Below the pieces are notes generated by a model that saw only the letters and a list, made by a program, of their open reading frames with translations, made no database searches and was not told the DNA's origin. Below are positions 26,256 through 35,668 of a DNA stretch of 64,000 nt, in pieces (position 1 is the stretch's first letter; each line of letters opens with the position of its first letter). This DNA comes from JAVZOV01 sp049976445 (GTDB lineage: Archaea; Thermoproteota; Thermoprotei; Gearchaeales; WAQG01). A program made the position numbers and the translations under genes. The DNA lies in the NCBI GenBank assembly GCA_049976445.1, contig JBMFIF010000003.1, positions 1 through 64,000 of the forward strand. The letters run 5' to 3'.

Positions 26256-27040
26256 AGACTATCAGGTATGTTTATATTTTAGGACCAGCAGGCAGTGGAA
26301 AATCTACATTAACTGCATCACTTGCAAACATTATTGAGAGTCATGATTTAACTGTAGCTAAAGTGAATTTAGATCCTGGTGCTGAGTGGATTCCATATGA
26401 ACCTGATGTAGATGTAAGAAATTATATCAAATTATCTGATGTGATGGAGAAATATAAACTAGGACCTAATGGAGGTCTTGTAGTTTCTGTTGATCTAATG
26501 ATAAATTATATTAACGATATGGTAAAATCTATTGAAGATATAGAACCGGATTATGTATTAATAGACACACCAGGTCAGATGGAACTTTTTGCATTTAGAG
26601 AGACAGGTGCCAATATAGCTAGAATTTTAGGTGAAAGGAAGAATTCAGCTATTCTCTTCCTTATTGACTCGTTTTCAATGAGAAAACCATCTATTATGGC
26701 TTCTATGCTTTTGTTAGCTGCATCCACATATGTGAAATTTATGTTTCCACAGATTAATGTTTTGACAAAGATCGATAAGATACATGAGAATGATTTAAAA
26801 CAAATAATCGAATGGTCTCAAGACCTTACTGCATTATCTGATGCATTAGAATTGGAAATGCAAGAATCTCAACGTGAAATTTCAAGAGATATTTTAATAA
26901 TAGTAAGTAACTTAGGTTTTCTGGGTGACATAATTCCTGTATCCTCCTTTAGATCAGAGACAACGATGGCACTTTATGCAGAATTACAAAGAATCTTTTC
27001 TTCAGAAGATGAAACAGAACTTAAATATGATGATCAATGA
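26252..27040 (+). CDS. GPN-loop GTPase
   Basis: A 262-aa protein. Walker A is GPAGSGKSTL (about 11), the insertion GPN motif is YKLGPNGGLV (about 70), the G3 region DTPGQMELF, and TKIDK is the G4-like base-specificity motif. GPN GTPases are dimeric; in eukaryotes they aid RNA polymerase assembly, while the archaeal role is unclear. It overlaps the cinA-like gene start-to-stop (ATGA), suggesting coupled translation. Its last 20 nt overlap the convergent hypothetical gene. Confidence 0.93.
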   Translation: MKTIRYVYILGPAGSGKSTLTASLANIIESHDLTVAKVNLDPGAEWIPYEPDVDVRNYIKLSDVMEKYKLGPNGGLVVSVDLMINYINDMVKSIEDIEPDYVLIDTPGQMELFAFRETGANIARILGERKNSAILFLIDSFSMRKPSIMASMLLLAASTYVKFMFPQINVLTKIDKIHENDLKQIIEWSQDLTALSDALELEMQESQREISRDILIIVSNLGFLGDIIPVSSFRSETTMALYAELQRIFSSEDETELKYDDQ

Positions 27041-27374
27041 TAAAAAAGTCAAAAAGATCTTTTAATTCCTCTTTAATAGAGTAAAAATTATTCATCACAA
27101 AATCATTAATACTTTCTTTTTTAGTGAAAATTGAACCTAAACCTAAAATCATAAGTCCAATAATATCACTTATTATTGGCTCAGGTACTCCTGCTATCAT
27201 AAAAATACCAATGGATATGAGTTTCGAATTGTGGAATGAAATATTTCTAACATCATTTAATGTTAAATTAACAGACTTGTAAATATTTGTTAATTTAACG
27301 TAGTCTTTTGAAATATCTCTTCTAAGTCTTATATTTTCTAAGTAAATTCTGTGAATATCGTTCATAACATACAT
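27021..27374 (-). CDS. Hypothetical protein with a hydrophobic central segment
   Basis: A 117-aa frame, or 114 aa from ATG 27365. The N-terminal 45 residues are charged and helical (HRIYLENIRLRRDISKDYVKL); the middle has a hydrophobic stretch (KLISIGIFMIAGVPEPIISDIIGLMILGLG) that could be one or two membrane helices. An A/T box (about 27385-27400) lies just upstream on the minus strand. Not recognised. It overlaps the GPN gene tail-to-tail by 20 nt. Confidence 0.55.
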   Translation of the reverse strand: MYVMNDIHRIYLENIRLRRDISKDYVKLTNIYKSVNLTLNDVRNISFHNSKLISIGIFMIAGVPEPIISDIIGLMILGLGSIFTKKESINDFVMNNFYSIKEELKDLFDFFIIDHHI

Positions 27375-27527
27375 AGGGTTTTTTATAATTTAAATATATT
27401 AGTTTTTTCTTGTGATTTAGCACGTTTATTATTGTTCCATAATCTGGACAACTATTGTATGAGATTGCTATTGGAGGGTACTATTTAAAATTAAATAAAA
27501 GTGATAATTTTTATTGTTGAAGAGAAG

Positions 27528-28931
27528 ATGCTTGATCCATTTTTTAAACCAAAAAGCATTGCAATAATTGGTGCCACTGATAAGCCAAATTCTTTAGGCC
27601 GTTCATTAACTGAAAATGTGCTTAATACTTTCTTAGGAAAAGTGTATTTAGTTAATATAAAGGGTGGTTCATTTAATAACATTACTATATATAAAAGTAT
27701 ACTTGATATTAAGGAAAGCGTTGATTTAGCTCTTATAATAACACCATCTCATACTGTAATTCAAATTCTTAATGAATGTGGGATGAGGGGTGTAAAAGGT
27801 GCTATTATATTTAGCGGAGGATTTAGTGAAATTGGTCGTGAGGGAGCAGAACTTGAACGTAAAGTTGTAGATACGGCAAAGAGATACGGTATTCGTATAA
27901 TTGGACCTAATTGTGTTGGTATAATGGATAATTGGTTACCGTTAAATGCTACATTTGTCTCCTCTGAGAGATGGCTTAAACCGCCATCTGGCAATGTTTC
28001 TGTAATCTCTCAATCAGGCGCTTTAGGTTCGTTAATTTTAGATGTATCTGCAATATTAAATATAGGATTTAGTAAGTTCATAAGCTTAGGTAATTCATCT
28101 GATATAAGTATTACTGAAGCAATCGAATATTTAGCAAACGACCCAACAACAAAAGTAATTGGCATTTATCTAGAAAGCGTAAAAGAGGGTAAAAAATTCC
28201 TTGAGATCTTGAAGAAAATTACACGCTATAAACCTGTGATTATTCTAAAAGGTGGTATTGGAGAGAAAGGTAGCGCTGCAGCTAAGTCTCATACTGCTGC
28301 TGTATCAGGGCCCATTGAAATTTTAGATGGGGCTCTCAAACAAGTTGGGGCTATACGAGCTAAAAGTTTTGCTGAATTTATTTCATTATTAAACATTTTT
28401 GGAAAATCAAAACCCATAAAAGGTGATCGTGTTGCAATAGTAACTAATGCAGGTGGTATGGGAGTATTAACAACAGATTCTTTAGAAAGCCAAGGAATTT
28501 CTCTATCTGATTTTACAACGACTACCTGTAACAAATTAAAAGAAGTTATCCCGCCATATATGGGGATAAACAATCCGATCGATGTAGCCGGTGATGCAGA
28601 TAGTTATAGGTATGACAAAATCTTGAGGATACTTGAAGACGCTCCTGAAGTAGATATAATAGTGACAATAGTATTACCTCAAACACCAGCCCTAGATAGT
28701 GAAAATTTTAGTAAAATGATTGTGAATCATTACAAAAATAGTAATAAACCTCTTTTGTTGCTAATTTCAGGAGGAGACTATACAATGAGAATGGCAAAAA
28801 GGATCTCTAGTGAAGGCATACCAGTATTTTTTGATCCAGATGAGCTAGCATCATCACTTAAAAAATATATAAAGTATAATAAATACATCACAACATCTTC
28901 TAATTATAATAATCAGCAAAAGATTATCTAG
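27528..28931 (+). CDS. Acetate-CoA ligase (ADP-forming) alpha subunit, stand-alone copy
   Basis: About 467 aa with a CoA-binding Rossmann domain (KSIAIIGATDKPNSLGRSL) and succinyl-CoA-synthetase-like domains: IISGGFSEIG-type segment IIFSGGFSEIGREG, RIIGPNCVGIMD, VISQSGALGSLILD, KSHTAAVSGP (phosphorylated-His region) and VTNAGGMGVLTTD. It converts acyl-CoA + ADP + Pi to acid + CoA + ATP. No beta subunit follows; the next 400 bp hold an IS relic and then a second alpha/beta pair. ATG 27528 matches the paralogue's start better than GTG 27501. Confidence 0.92.
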   Translation: MLDPFFKPKSIAIIGATDKPNSLGRSLTENVLNTFLGKVYLVNIKGGSFNNITIYKSILDIKESVDLALIITPSHTVIQILNECGMRGVKGAIIFSGGFSEIGREGAELERKVVDTAKRYGIRIIGPNCVGIMDNWLPLNATFVSSERWLKPPSGNVSVISQSGALGSLILDVSAILNIGFSKFISLGNSSDISITEAIEYLANDPTTKVIGIYLESVKEGKKFLEILKKITRYKPVIILKGGIGEKGSAAAKSHTAAVSGPIEILDGALKQVGAIRAKSFAEFISLLNIFGKSKPIKGDRVAIVTNAGGMGVLTTDSLESQGISLSDFTTTTCNKLKEVIPPYMGINNPIDVAGDADSYRYDKILRILEDAPEVDIIVTIVLPQTPALDSENFSKMIVNHYKNSNKPLLLLISGGDYTMRMAKRISSEGIPVFFDPDELASSLKKYIKYNKYITTSSNYNNQQKII

Positions 28932-28959
28932 AACTGTTAAATAGTTCCTTGTGATAGTG

Positions 28960-29225
28960 AGGGGGCTTTGTGTGGATGAGTATGTTGTTCTTATTACTGA
29001 TGGTGGTCCTTGGTATGTTGATGCTGTTGTGAGGGCTGGTTTTGTTCATAAGGGGTTTCGGTTTGAGTAGTTCTGTTGAGCGTTTCTTTAGTTTTTTGAA
29101 GTATTGGTCTCGCGCTTTCTTTATGTGAATTCTAGTGTGCTTTATTTAAACAGCATTTGGCTCTTCATGAACCTCTTCATTTACTGTGAAGTGGAGGCGA
29201 TGTCTTATGTGAGCAGTCCCTGAAA
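28960..29225 (+). pseudogene. Relic of a DDE integrase-type transposase
   Basis: One frame reads DEYVVLITDGGPWYVDAVVRAGF, the second catalytic-Asp block of IS6-like/DDE integrases. After a frame slip it reads SSSVERFFSFLKYWSRAFF, the Glu block. Stops and shifts follow, so it is dead. From about 29072 on it matches positions 1-149 of the window. It fills the 28932-29328 gap between two ACD alpha genes; the remainder of that gap is the A/T-rich promoter of the second ACD operon. Confidence 0.7.
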
Positions 29226-29328
29226 ACTGCTGGACCATCATCGTCTTCAAAATAAAATTATTTGCATATACTATAATATATGGCATATATAATTTATTCT
29301 TACGACAAGTTTATTTGTTTGATTTTAA

Positions 29329-30807
29329 TTGAGAGCCCGATATACCTTGGAGTACCCATTGGCAAGTAAGATAAGCAAAACAAGGATTAAAACATTAAAA
29401 GATTTCTTTGAACCAAAAACTGTTGCAATAATTGGCGCTTCACATAAGCCTAACAGCGTTGGCAATGTTTTGGTTAGGAATTTTCTTTATGGCCGATTTA
29501 TGGGTAGGGTTTATTTAGTGAATCCAAACTATAAAGAGATTTTAGGAAAACCTTGTTACCCTACTGTTAAGGAAATCCCTGAAAAGATTGATTTAGCAAT
29601 CGTGGCAGTGCGTGCTGAGATTGTTCCTCAGATTATTGAACAATGCGGAGAGGCCGGCATAAAAAATGTCTTAGTTTTAAGCAGTGGTTTTAGAGAAACA
29701 GGTCCTGATGGTGCTAAGCTTGAACAATATATGTTAAGTATAGCTAAGAAATGGGATATACGTATTATTGGACCTAATTGCTTGGGTATATATAATGCTG
29801 AAAATGGTCTTGATGCGCTATTTCTTCCGGATACTCGCCTTAGAAGGGCTAAGGCAGGTGGTGTAGCTTTTATTTCACAAAGTGGTGCATTATTGGCAGC
29901 TATTATGGATTTAGCAGCGGCTATCGATATAGGTTTTTCGAAAGCTGTGAGTTACGGTAACCGTGCTGATGTGGATGAGGCAACATTAATAGAATATCTT
30001 CTTTACGATGAGAAAACTAAAATAATCGCTGCATATATCGAGGGGCTTGAACCTGGAAAGGGTAAGCAGTTTCTTGAATCTATAAGACGTGTTATTTATC
30101 ATAAGCCAGTTATAATAGTAAAGGGTGGAAAAAGTATTAGTGGAAGTAGGGCTGCAGCATCACATACTGGTTCATTGGCTGGCGAGTATAATCTTTTTAG
30201 ATCTGCATTAAGACAAGTAGGTGCAATTGAGGCAACAAATTTTGAGGATATGTTTGATTTTATAAAAGCACTTACTATGCAGCCTCTCCTTAGTGGTAAT
30301 AAATTACTCGTATTAACTAATGGTGGTGGATTAGGAGTCATGATGACTGATGCCGCGGAAGAGTATGGTTTTAATGTTCCTGAACTCTCCAAAGAAACTC
30401 AGTCTAAATTAAAATCGATTTTGCGACCTTTTGCTGCTATAAAAAATCCAGTAGATGTAACAGCTAACGGTACTGCAGAAATGTATAGGGAGGTATTGGA
30501 AATAGTATTTAATAGCAATGAGGTTGATGCTGCTATTATAGGAATCTTGCCTCAGACGCCGGATTTAGGTATAGAAATTGTAGATAATTTAATTGTAGCG
30601 AAATCTTTAGGAAAACCCATGGTTGTGGTCACTGTTGGTGGTGAATTAACCACGCAGATCTCAAAAATGCTTGAGACAGGAGGAATACCAGTCTATCCAT
30701 CTCCAGAAAGAGGAGTACGTGCACTGAAGGTTCTTAGAGATTATTACGAGATAAAAGAACGGTTTAAATGTGAGACGAGCAATTTGGAGTGTGGTACAGA
30801 TGGATAG
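29329..30807 (+). CDS. Acetate-CoA ligase (ADP-forming) alpha subunit
   Basis: A 492-aa paralogue of the protein at 27528 with the same domain order: TVAIIGASHKPNSVGN, NVLVLSSGFRETG, IIGPNCLGIY, FISQSGALLAAIMD, ASHTGSLAGEYN (His loop), LTNGGGLGVMMTD and NPVDVTANGT. It starts with TTG at 29329; the family core begins at LKDFFEPKTVAIIG. Its end overlaps the beta subunit gene by 8 nt, so this alpha-beta pair is the complete ACD, giving ATP in peptide or sugar fermentation. Confidence 0.93.
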   Translation: MRARYTLEYPLASKISKTRIKTLKDFFEPKTVAIIGASHKPNSVGNVLVRNFLYGRFMGRVYLVNPNYKEILGKPCYPTVKEIPEKIDLAIVAVRAEIVPQIIEQCGEAGIKNVLVLSSGFRETGPDGAKLEQYMLSIAKKWDIRIIGPNCLGIYNAENGLDALFLPDTRLRRAKAGGVAFISQSGALLAAIMDLAAAIDIGFSKAVSYGNRADVDEATLIEYLLYDEKTKIIAAYIEGLEPGKGKQFLESIRRVIYHKPVIIVKGGKSISGSRAAASHTGSLAGEYNLFRSALRQVGAIEATNFEDMFDFIKALTMQPLLSGNKLLVLTNGGGLGVMMTDAAEEYGFNVPELSKETQSKLKSILRPFAAIKNPVDVTANGTAEMYREVLEIVFNSNEVDAAIIGILPQTPDLGIEIVDNLIVAKSLGKPMVVVTVGGELTTQISKMLETGGIPVYPSPERGVRALKVLRDYYEIKERFKCETSNLECGTDG

Positions 30808-31522
30808 AAGAAAAATCTTTTTGGAAATATACTCAAAGGCACTTAATGAGAAACGAAATTGGTTACTTGAACCTGAAGCAAAGGAAATTTGCAGAATATA
30901 TGGATTACCTGTTACTAAATTAGGTGTTGCAAGAAATGAAGAAGAACTCCTCAGGATATCTAAAGAAATAGGTTATCCTGTTGTACTTAAAATTTTATCT
31001 CCAAATATATTACACAAGTCTGATGTAGGTGGAGTATTAATTGGCTTAAAAAATGAAATAGAAGTTCTTAATGGTTACAAGCAAATTATTAATAATGTAA
31101 AAAAGAATAAGCCTGATGCGATAATTAATGGCGTTGTAGTTCAAGAGATGGCACCTCCATCAACTGAAGTAATTATTGGTGTTACTAAGGATCCACAATT
31201 TGGTCATGCTATAATGTTTGGATTGGGTGGAATTTTTGTTGAATTATTTAAGGATGTTAGTTTTAGAATTATTCCCATAACTAGAAGAGATGCCGAAGAA
31301 ATGATAACGGAAATTAAAGGGTATGCTCTTTTAAAGGGTTACAGAGGAAGACCTCCTGCTGATATAGATAGTCTAGTGAATGCTCTTTTAACTGTATCAG
31401 AAATTATTGAAGAAAATCATGAAATAAACGAGATGGATTTAAATCCTATCCTAGTATATGAAAATGGGATAAAAATCGTAGATGCACGAATCGTAATCGG
31501 AGGTGTTGAGAATGTCAAATAG
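30800..31522 (+). CDS. Acetate-CoA ligase (ADP-forming) beta subunit
   Basis: About 240 aa, an ATP-grasp protein: EAKEICRIYGLPVTKLGVA, GYPVVLKILSPNILHKSDVGGV (nucleotide-binding Lys and phosphohistidine contact), VVVQEMAPPSTEVIIGVTKDPQFGHAIMFGLGGIFVE and MDLNPILVYENG (metal ligands). It forms the alpha2beta2 ADP-forming synthetase with the upstream alpha. ATG 30800 gives an 8-nt overlap with alpha and matches the family start. Confidence 0.94.
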   Translation: MDRRKIFLEIYSKALNEKRNWLLEPEAKEICRIYGLPVTKLGVARNEEELLRISKEIGYPVVLKILSPNILHKSDVGGVLIGLKNEIEVLNGYKQIINNVKKNKPDAIINGVVVQEMAPPSTEVIIGVTKDPQFGHAIMFGLGGIFVELFKDVSFRIIPITRRDAEEMITEIKGYALLKGYRGRPPADIDSLVNALLTVSEIIEENHEINEMDLNPILVYENGIKIVDARIVIGGVENVK

Positions 31523-32387
31523 TAACTTAAAAGCAGAGCTTGAAAACATTAGAAATGAGTGGTTAAAAGCTGATAATGAGGTAAAATCATTGTTGGAAAA
31601 GCGAGAACAGCTGATTAGACGAAATAAAGAACTTAAATTGTTACTTAAAGAATTACGTGAGCAATTAAAAAATGAACGAAATACTATGGATGAATTAAGG
31701 AAAGAATTAGAACAATTTAAGAATGAGAAGAATTATTTGTGGCGTGAACGAGCTGAGGCTTTAAATAACCTTAGAGAATTATCCAGACGTGTTATTGAAG
31801 ATGAGGAGAGATTACGCAAAAAGCTTGAGCAATTAGAGTGGTATCATCAAACAACACCATTAAGTGCCAAAGAAGAGGATGAAATCATAAAAAAGATTAT
31901 AGATATCGAAAAGAAACTTTTAATTTATAACAAAATGATGCAGATTAAAAAGAAGAGCGCTGAAGCTGATGAAAAACTCAATGAGGTGATTAGGAAAAGA
32001 GAAGAAATAATCTCAAAGCTTGAACAGACAAGACAAAAAATCAGTAATTTAAGGTCTGCAATAGATGAAATGATAAAAGAAATGCAACAAAATGGAACAA
32101 CTATAAAGGAAATTATGAAGAACATTATAGAAACTGCACAAAAAGCATATGAACTTAGGAATAAATATTTTGAGCTTTCAAATAAGTTACGAGAGGAGCA
32201 ATTCCACAGAAGAAGTTTCTCTGAAAATGAAAAACGTCAAAAACTTGAAAAAATAGAAAACGAAATATTTGAACAAGCATTAGAAAAGTTAAAGAAAGGT
32301 ATGAAGCTTGACTTTTATGAATATTCCATACTAGTTAAACGTGGTGTACTAAATCAAGAAGAATCTCAAGAAAACACTAGCAAATAA
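31512..32387 (+). CDS. Long coiled-coil protein (COG1340-like)
   Basis: About 291 aa, almost wholly charged heptad-repeat helix (LLEKREQLIRRNKELKLLLKELREQL ...), with a break near WYHQTTPLSAKEEDEIIKKI at about 115 that is typical of the archaeal COG1340 coiled-coil family. A short C-terminal helical hairpin ends KKGMKLDFYEYSILVKRG. Function is unknown; RNA or ribosome association has been suspected for related proteins. Its start overlaps the ACD beta gene, so they may be co-transcribed by chance of spacing rather than function. Confidence 0.8.
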   Translation: MSNSNLKAELENIRNEWLKADNEVKSLLEKREQLIRRNKELKLLLKELREQLKNERNTMDELRKELEQFKNEKNYLWRERAEALNNLRELSRRVIEDEERLRKKLEQLEWYHQTTPLSAKEEDEIIKKIIDIEKKLLIYNKMMQIKKKSAEADEKLNEVIRKREEIISKLEQTRQKISNLRSAIDEMIKEMQQNGTTIKEIMKNIIETAQKAYELRNKYFELSNKLREEQFHRRSFSENEKRQKLEKIENEIFEQALEKLKKGMKLDFYEYSILVKRGVLNQEESQENTSK

Positions 32388-32551
32388 AAATTTCTAATTC
32401 GTTTATAGCTAAATTTTTGAATCAATCATATTTATATCTTTCCTTATTCGAAATTATTGAATCTCTGAATAAAAAATAGATAAACAGTATTGTAGGAGTT
32501 TGGAACTAAATTCTTAAATTAGGCTTTGTAGAAAGATAATACAGAGAAAAA

Positions 32552-33706
32552 TTGTCTGAAGTAAAGGACTTGTATAAAGGGAAGATATTAATACTCTGTG
32601 TTGACAGGGATAATGATTTAGGTGTGAATACTGGTATAAAAACGCCAGTAATAGGTCGTGAATCAAATTTAAGTGCTGCAACTAATTTTGCTATAGTATC
32701 ACCTGAGGATTCTGATGTAAATACTATGTTTTCTGCAATAAAACTTTATGATAGATTGGTCAGAATTTTAGGTAAGGAGAATTGTGAAATTGCCTGTATA
32801 ACAGGTCTTCCTGAGGAGGGTATTGAAGCTGACATTAAAATAAGTAAGGAGTTAGACGAGGTATTAAGAGTGTTTAAAGCCGATGGTGTAATATTAGTAA
32901 GTGATGGTGTATCTGATGAGAGTGTTGTACCAATAATTACATCAAAAGTACCAATAATCTCAGTTTCCAGAGTCATCGTTCAGCAATCTCAAAGTGTAGA
33001 AGAGATATACACTATAATTACTAGATATATAAAGAGGTTAACTGAGGATCCTAGTACAAGAAGAATACTATTAGGTGTTCCGAGCATAATAATAATTTTA
33101 TATAGTATTTTTTATGTGATGGGCTTTGTTAATTATTTTTGGGTTATAGCAGAATTTATTGTTGGAATTATAGGATTAATTAAAGCTTTTCAAATTGATA
33201 AAGCATTATATGAAAGTTGGGAAAATGCTCATACTATAGTTGTTTCAGCAGCATTAAGTCTTATTCTTATAGTGACTGGGTTTTATATTGGTTTCCTGGG
33301 GATAACAACTTATTTATCACATGTAGGGAATCAAAATATATCAAATACGGTACTAGTTGGGATATTTATCACAGAACGATTAGGCCAACCATTTTCTTCA
33401 AGTGATTTGATAATAGCAGGGCTCATAATTTTAATGTTAGGAAGATTTATTACAAAATTTATTAAACATGCTCCAGGCATTATGCATGGTGCATGGCATG
33501 AAATTGTGAGCATCTCATTTCTAATAACATTGAAATTTGTGATCGATACTTTAGGTGAAATATTAACTCAAAGGACAATATTTCCATCAGAAATACTCAT
33601 ACCACTCATCTTAAATAGAGTTGCATTAAGTTTCGCAATAACAGTGCTATTAACTATATTGTTTATATCTTATGAACGTGTTCAACGTATTAGAGTTTCA
33701 TCATAA
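32552..33706 (+). CDS. DUF373 family membrane protein
   Basis: A 384-aa protein with a soluble N-terminal domain (ILILCVDRDNDLGVNTGIKTPVIGRE ... NFAIVSPEDSDVNTMFSAIKLYDRL), the DUF373 signature, and about seven membrane helices from residue 168 on. The acidic CVDRDND motif is invariant in what I know of the family and looks like a metal site. The role is unknown. It has a TTG start, and an A/T-rich 164-bp leader follows the coiled-coil gene. Confidence 0.85.
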   Translation: MSEVKDLYKGKILILCVDRDNDLGVNTGIKTPVIGRESNLSAATNFAIVSPEDSDVNTMFSAIKLYDRLVRILGKENCEIACITGLPEEGIEADIKISKELDEVLRVFKADGVILVSDGVSDESVVPIITSKVPIISVSRVIVQQSQSVEEIYTIITRYIKRLTEDPSTRRILLGVPSIIIILYSIFYVMGFVNYFWVIAEFIVGIIGLIKAFQIDKALYESWENAHTIVVSAALSLILIVTGFYIGFLGITTYLSHVGNQNISNTVLVGIFITERLGQPFSSSDLIIAGLIILMLGRFITKFIKHAPGIMHGAWHEIVSISFLITLKFVIDTLGEILTQRTIFPSEILIPLILNRVALSFAITVLLTILFISYERVQRIRVSS

Positions 33707-33722
33707 TATAATGCATAAAAAG

Positions 33723-33924
33723 TGCTTTGTTGCATAATTTTGATATATTTTTGATGAGCTTTTCATGTTGAGTATTCTTGTGTGTTGAGAGTTTGATGAT
33801 GTTTTCTCACAATTTTAAAACACTCCTAACTAGCATACATCAAACCACATCAGTAAGCATCATGAGATTGGAGGAAATGTGTGAAACGCTCCATAAAACT
33901 ACGCACGAATTATGCAACAAAGCA
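33723..33924. mobile_element. 202-bp inverted-repeat element (MITE-like) with 8-bp target duplication
   Basis: The element is bounded by perfect 17-bp inverted repeats, tgctttgttgcataatt at 33723-33739 and its reverse complement at 33908-33924. It is flanked on both sides by ataaaaag (33715-33722 and 33925-33932), a target site duplication. Inside is a second inverted pair, gtttgatg near 33791 and catcaaac near 33834, and a short open frame (MRLEEMCETLHKTTHELCNKA) running through the right end. It is too short for a transposase, so it is a non-autonomous or deletion derivative. It sits between two stop codons. Confidence 0.85.
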
Positions 33925-33940
33925 ATAAAAAGAAAATTTA

Positions 33941-35032
33941 TTAATATAGATCGCGTGGAAAATGTGAAAGCAGTTGATAACCATTTTTAGTTATTAAAAC
34001 ATCCTCTTCTATACGTATTCCTCCAAATCCAGGAATATAAATGCCCGGTTCAATAGTTACAACATTATATTCTTCAATGATATCATCACTTATTGAGTTT
34101 AGTGTTGGGTACTCATGTACTGCTAAACCAATACCATGTCCAAGTCCATGTGTAAAATATTCACCATAACCTTTCCTTTCTATTATTTGTCTAGCAGCCT
34201 TATCAATTTCTGAGACTTTCACATTAGGTGAAATAGCTTTAAGTGCTTGCTCGATTGCATCATTAATAATTTGATATAATTCTATTTCTTTTTCACCTGG
34301 CTTACCAACTATAAATGTTCTTGTTAAATCTGCACAATATCCATTCACACGAGCACCTAAATCTACTACAACCAATTCTCCACTTTTTAAAATTTTGTTA
34401 GATGATGAACCGTGCGGATATGCTCCTCTTACTCCTGAAGCTACTATTGGTATAAAGGCTATCCATTCTGCACCATTATTAATCATTTCTGAAATGACCG
34501 CGTTCATTATTTCGATCTCTTTAACACCTTCCATAATCATATCCTTTGCAACGTTTAATGCCTGCTCTGTAATAGTAATTGCTCTTATTATGTTCTCTAA
34601 TTCCAATAGATCTTTTTTAGATCTTATATAAGCTATTGTATTAGATATATCCTTTATATTAATTCCTTCATTACTGGAAAAACGTTGTAACATTATATAT
34701 GAAAATTTTAATCCTTCAATTCCAAGTCTTTTTATATTTTTTGTTCTAATATACGATGAAATTTCACTAAAAGCCGAAACATTACGTGATATTTCTACAA
34801 CATCGCCTAATACTGCCTCATCTCTTGCCTGATTAATTTCTAATTTTGGGGCAAAAATAACCACACTACCATCATTACCGATAAATGCATAAAGGGAGCG
34901 CTCGCTGCTTACCAACTTTAAACCTGTAAAATATTGAACAGATGCGGGATCTATCAAAAGAGCACCATCAACAGAAGTTTTACTCATCTCGGTTATTAAT
35001 TTTTCTACTCGCTTTTTATAATAAGCTTTCAT
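33941..35032 (-). CDS. pepQ: M24 metallopeptidase, Xaa-Pro dipeptidase/aminopeptidase P type
   Basis: About 363 aa with an N-terminal creatinase-like domain (DGALLIDPASVQYFTGLKLVSSER) and the pita-bread catalytic domain. Metal ligands are visible: VVDLGARVNGYCADLTRTF (two Asp), HGLGHGIGL (His), TIEPGIYIPGFGGIRIEED (two Glu). It releases residues N-terminal to proline and fits peptide catabolism. ATG 35032 is preferred, since ggtga lies just before it. It ends 17 nt from the inverted-repeat element. Confidence 0.93.
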   Translation of the reverse strand: MKAYYKKRVEKLITEMSKTSVDGALLIDPASVQYFTGLKLVSSERSLYAFIGNDGSVVIFAPKLEINQARDEAVLGDVVEISRNVSAFSEISSYIRTKNIKRLGIEGLKFSYIMLQRFSSNEGINIKDISNTIAYIRSKKDLLELENIIRAITITEQALNVAKDMIMEGVKEIEIMNAVISEMINNGAEWIAFIPIVASGVRGAYPHGSSSNKILKSGELVVVDLGARVNGYCADLTRTFIVGKPGEKEIELYQIINDAIEQALKAISPNVKVSEIDKAARQIIERKGYGEYFTHGLGHGIGLAVHEYPTLNSISDDIIEEYNVVTIEPGIYIPGFGGIRIEEDVLITKNGYQLLSHFPRDLY

Positions 35033-35274
35033 ATTCACCAACCAATTTTTAATGCATAAACTCTAACTATTAAATATAACACTAAATTTTGTAGTTTATT
35101 CAAAGGAATTATCTTAAATATTTTTGATTTCAATAATTTAAATAATTTAAGTTTATCGGTAGTTTTCACTTAAAAACATTAGATGAAGATTCCGTAATGA
35201 AGTGTTATGCGATAATCTTCTTTTTGAAGCATAAAGTTTATATTAATACCTTAAGATTTTAACTAAGAGAATCC

Positions 35275-35667
35275 ATGGGTGTTTGGCATTCAAACGATTT
35301 GGTTAAACCAAGTGGTGGAAAAAAGAGCTCAAGCAGAAAAAGAAGACGCTATGAAGCTGGTAGTCCACCTATTGAAACTATTCTGGGTAAAGAGACAGAA
35401 CTTATTAAGAGTAGGGGTATGGGCGGAAATTATAAATTTAAGCTCAAGGTTGCAGAATCAATAAACGTATCTGATCCAAAAACAGGCAAAACTGTTAAAG
35501 AAAAAATAATAGGGTTTGTGAATAATCCATCATCAACTGATTACAATCGACGAGGCGTAATAACTAAAGGAACTGTTCTGAAAACTAAGTTAGGACTTGT
35601 AAAAGTTACCTCAAGGCCTGGGCAGCATGGAATACTAAATGGTATTCTTATTGAGCAGCCTGAGTAA
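35275..35667 (+). CDS. rps8e: 30S ribosomal protein eS8
   Basis: A 130-aa protein with the archaeal eS8 sequence WHSNDLVKPSGGKKSSSRKRRRYEAGSPPIET and the C-terminal RPGQHGILNGILIE. An A/T box (tttatattaat) lies about 30 nt before the ATG, so the mRNA is probably leaderless. It is followed by the SRP19 gene with no gap. Confidence 0.95.
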   Translation: MGVWHSNDLVKPSGGKKSSSRKRRRYEAGSPPIETILGKETELIKSRGMGGNYKFKLKVAESINVSDPKTGKTVKEKIIGFVNNPSSTDYNRRGVITKGTVLKTKLGLVKVTSRPGQHGILNGILIEQPE

Positions 35668-35668
35668 A

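Noticed and set aside
33778..33990. 70-aa frame starting inside the inverted-repeat element
   Set aside because: It runs through the right terminal repeat and the target duplication into the end of the M24 peptidase gene, so it cannot be a native gene. At most it contains a transposase fragment.
35160..35220. Possible C/D-box small RNA before eS8 (gatgaag ... gataatc)
   Set aside because: A convincing box C is present only in part and no box D (CTGA) follows at proper distance.
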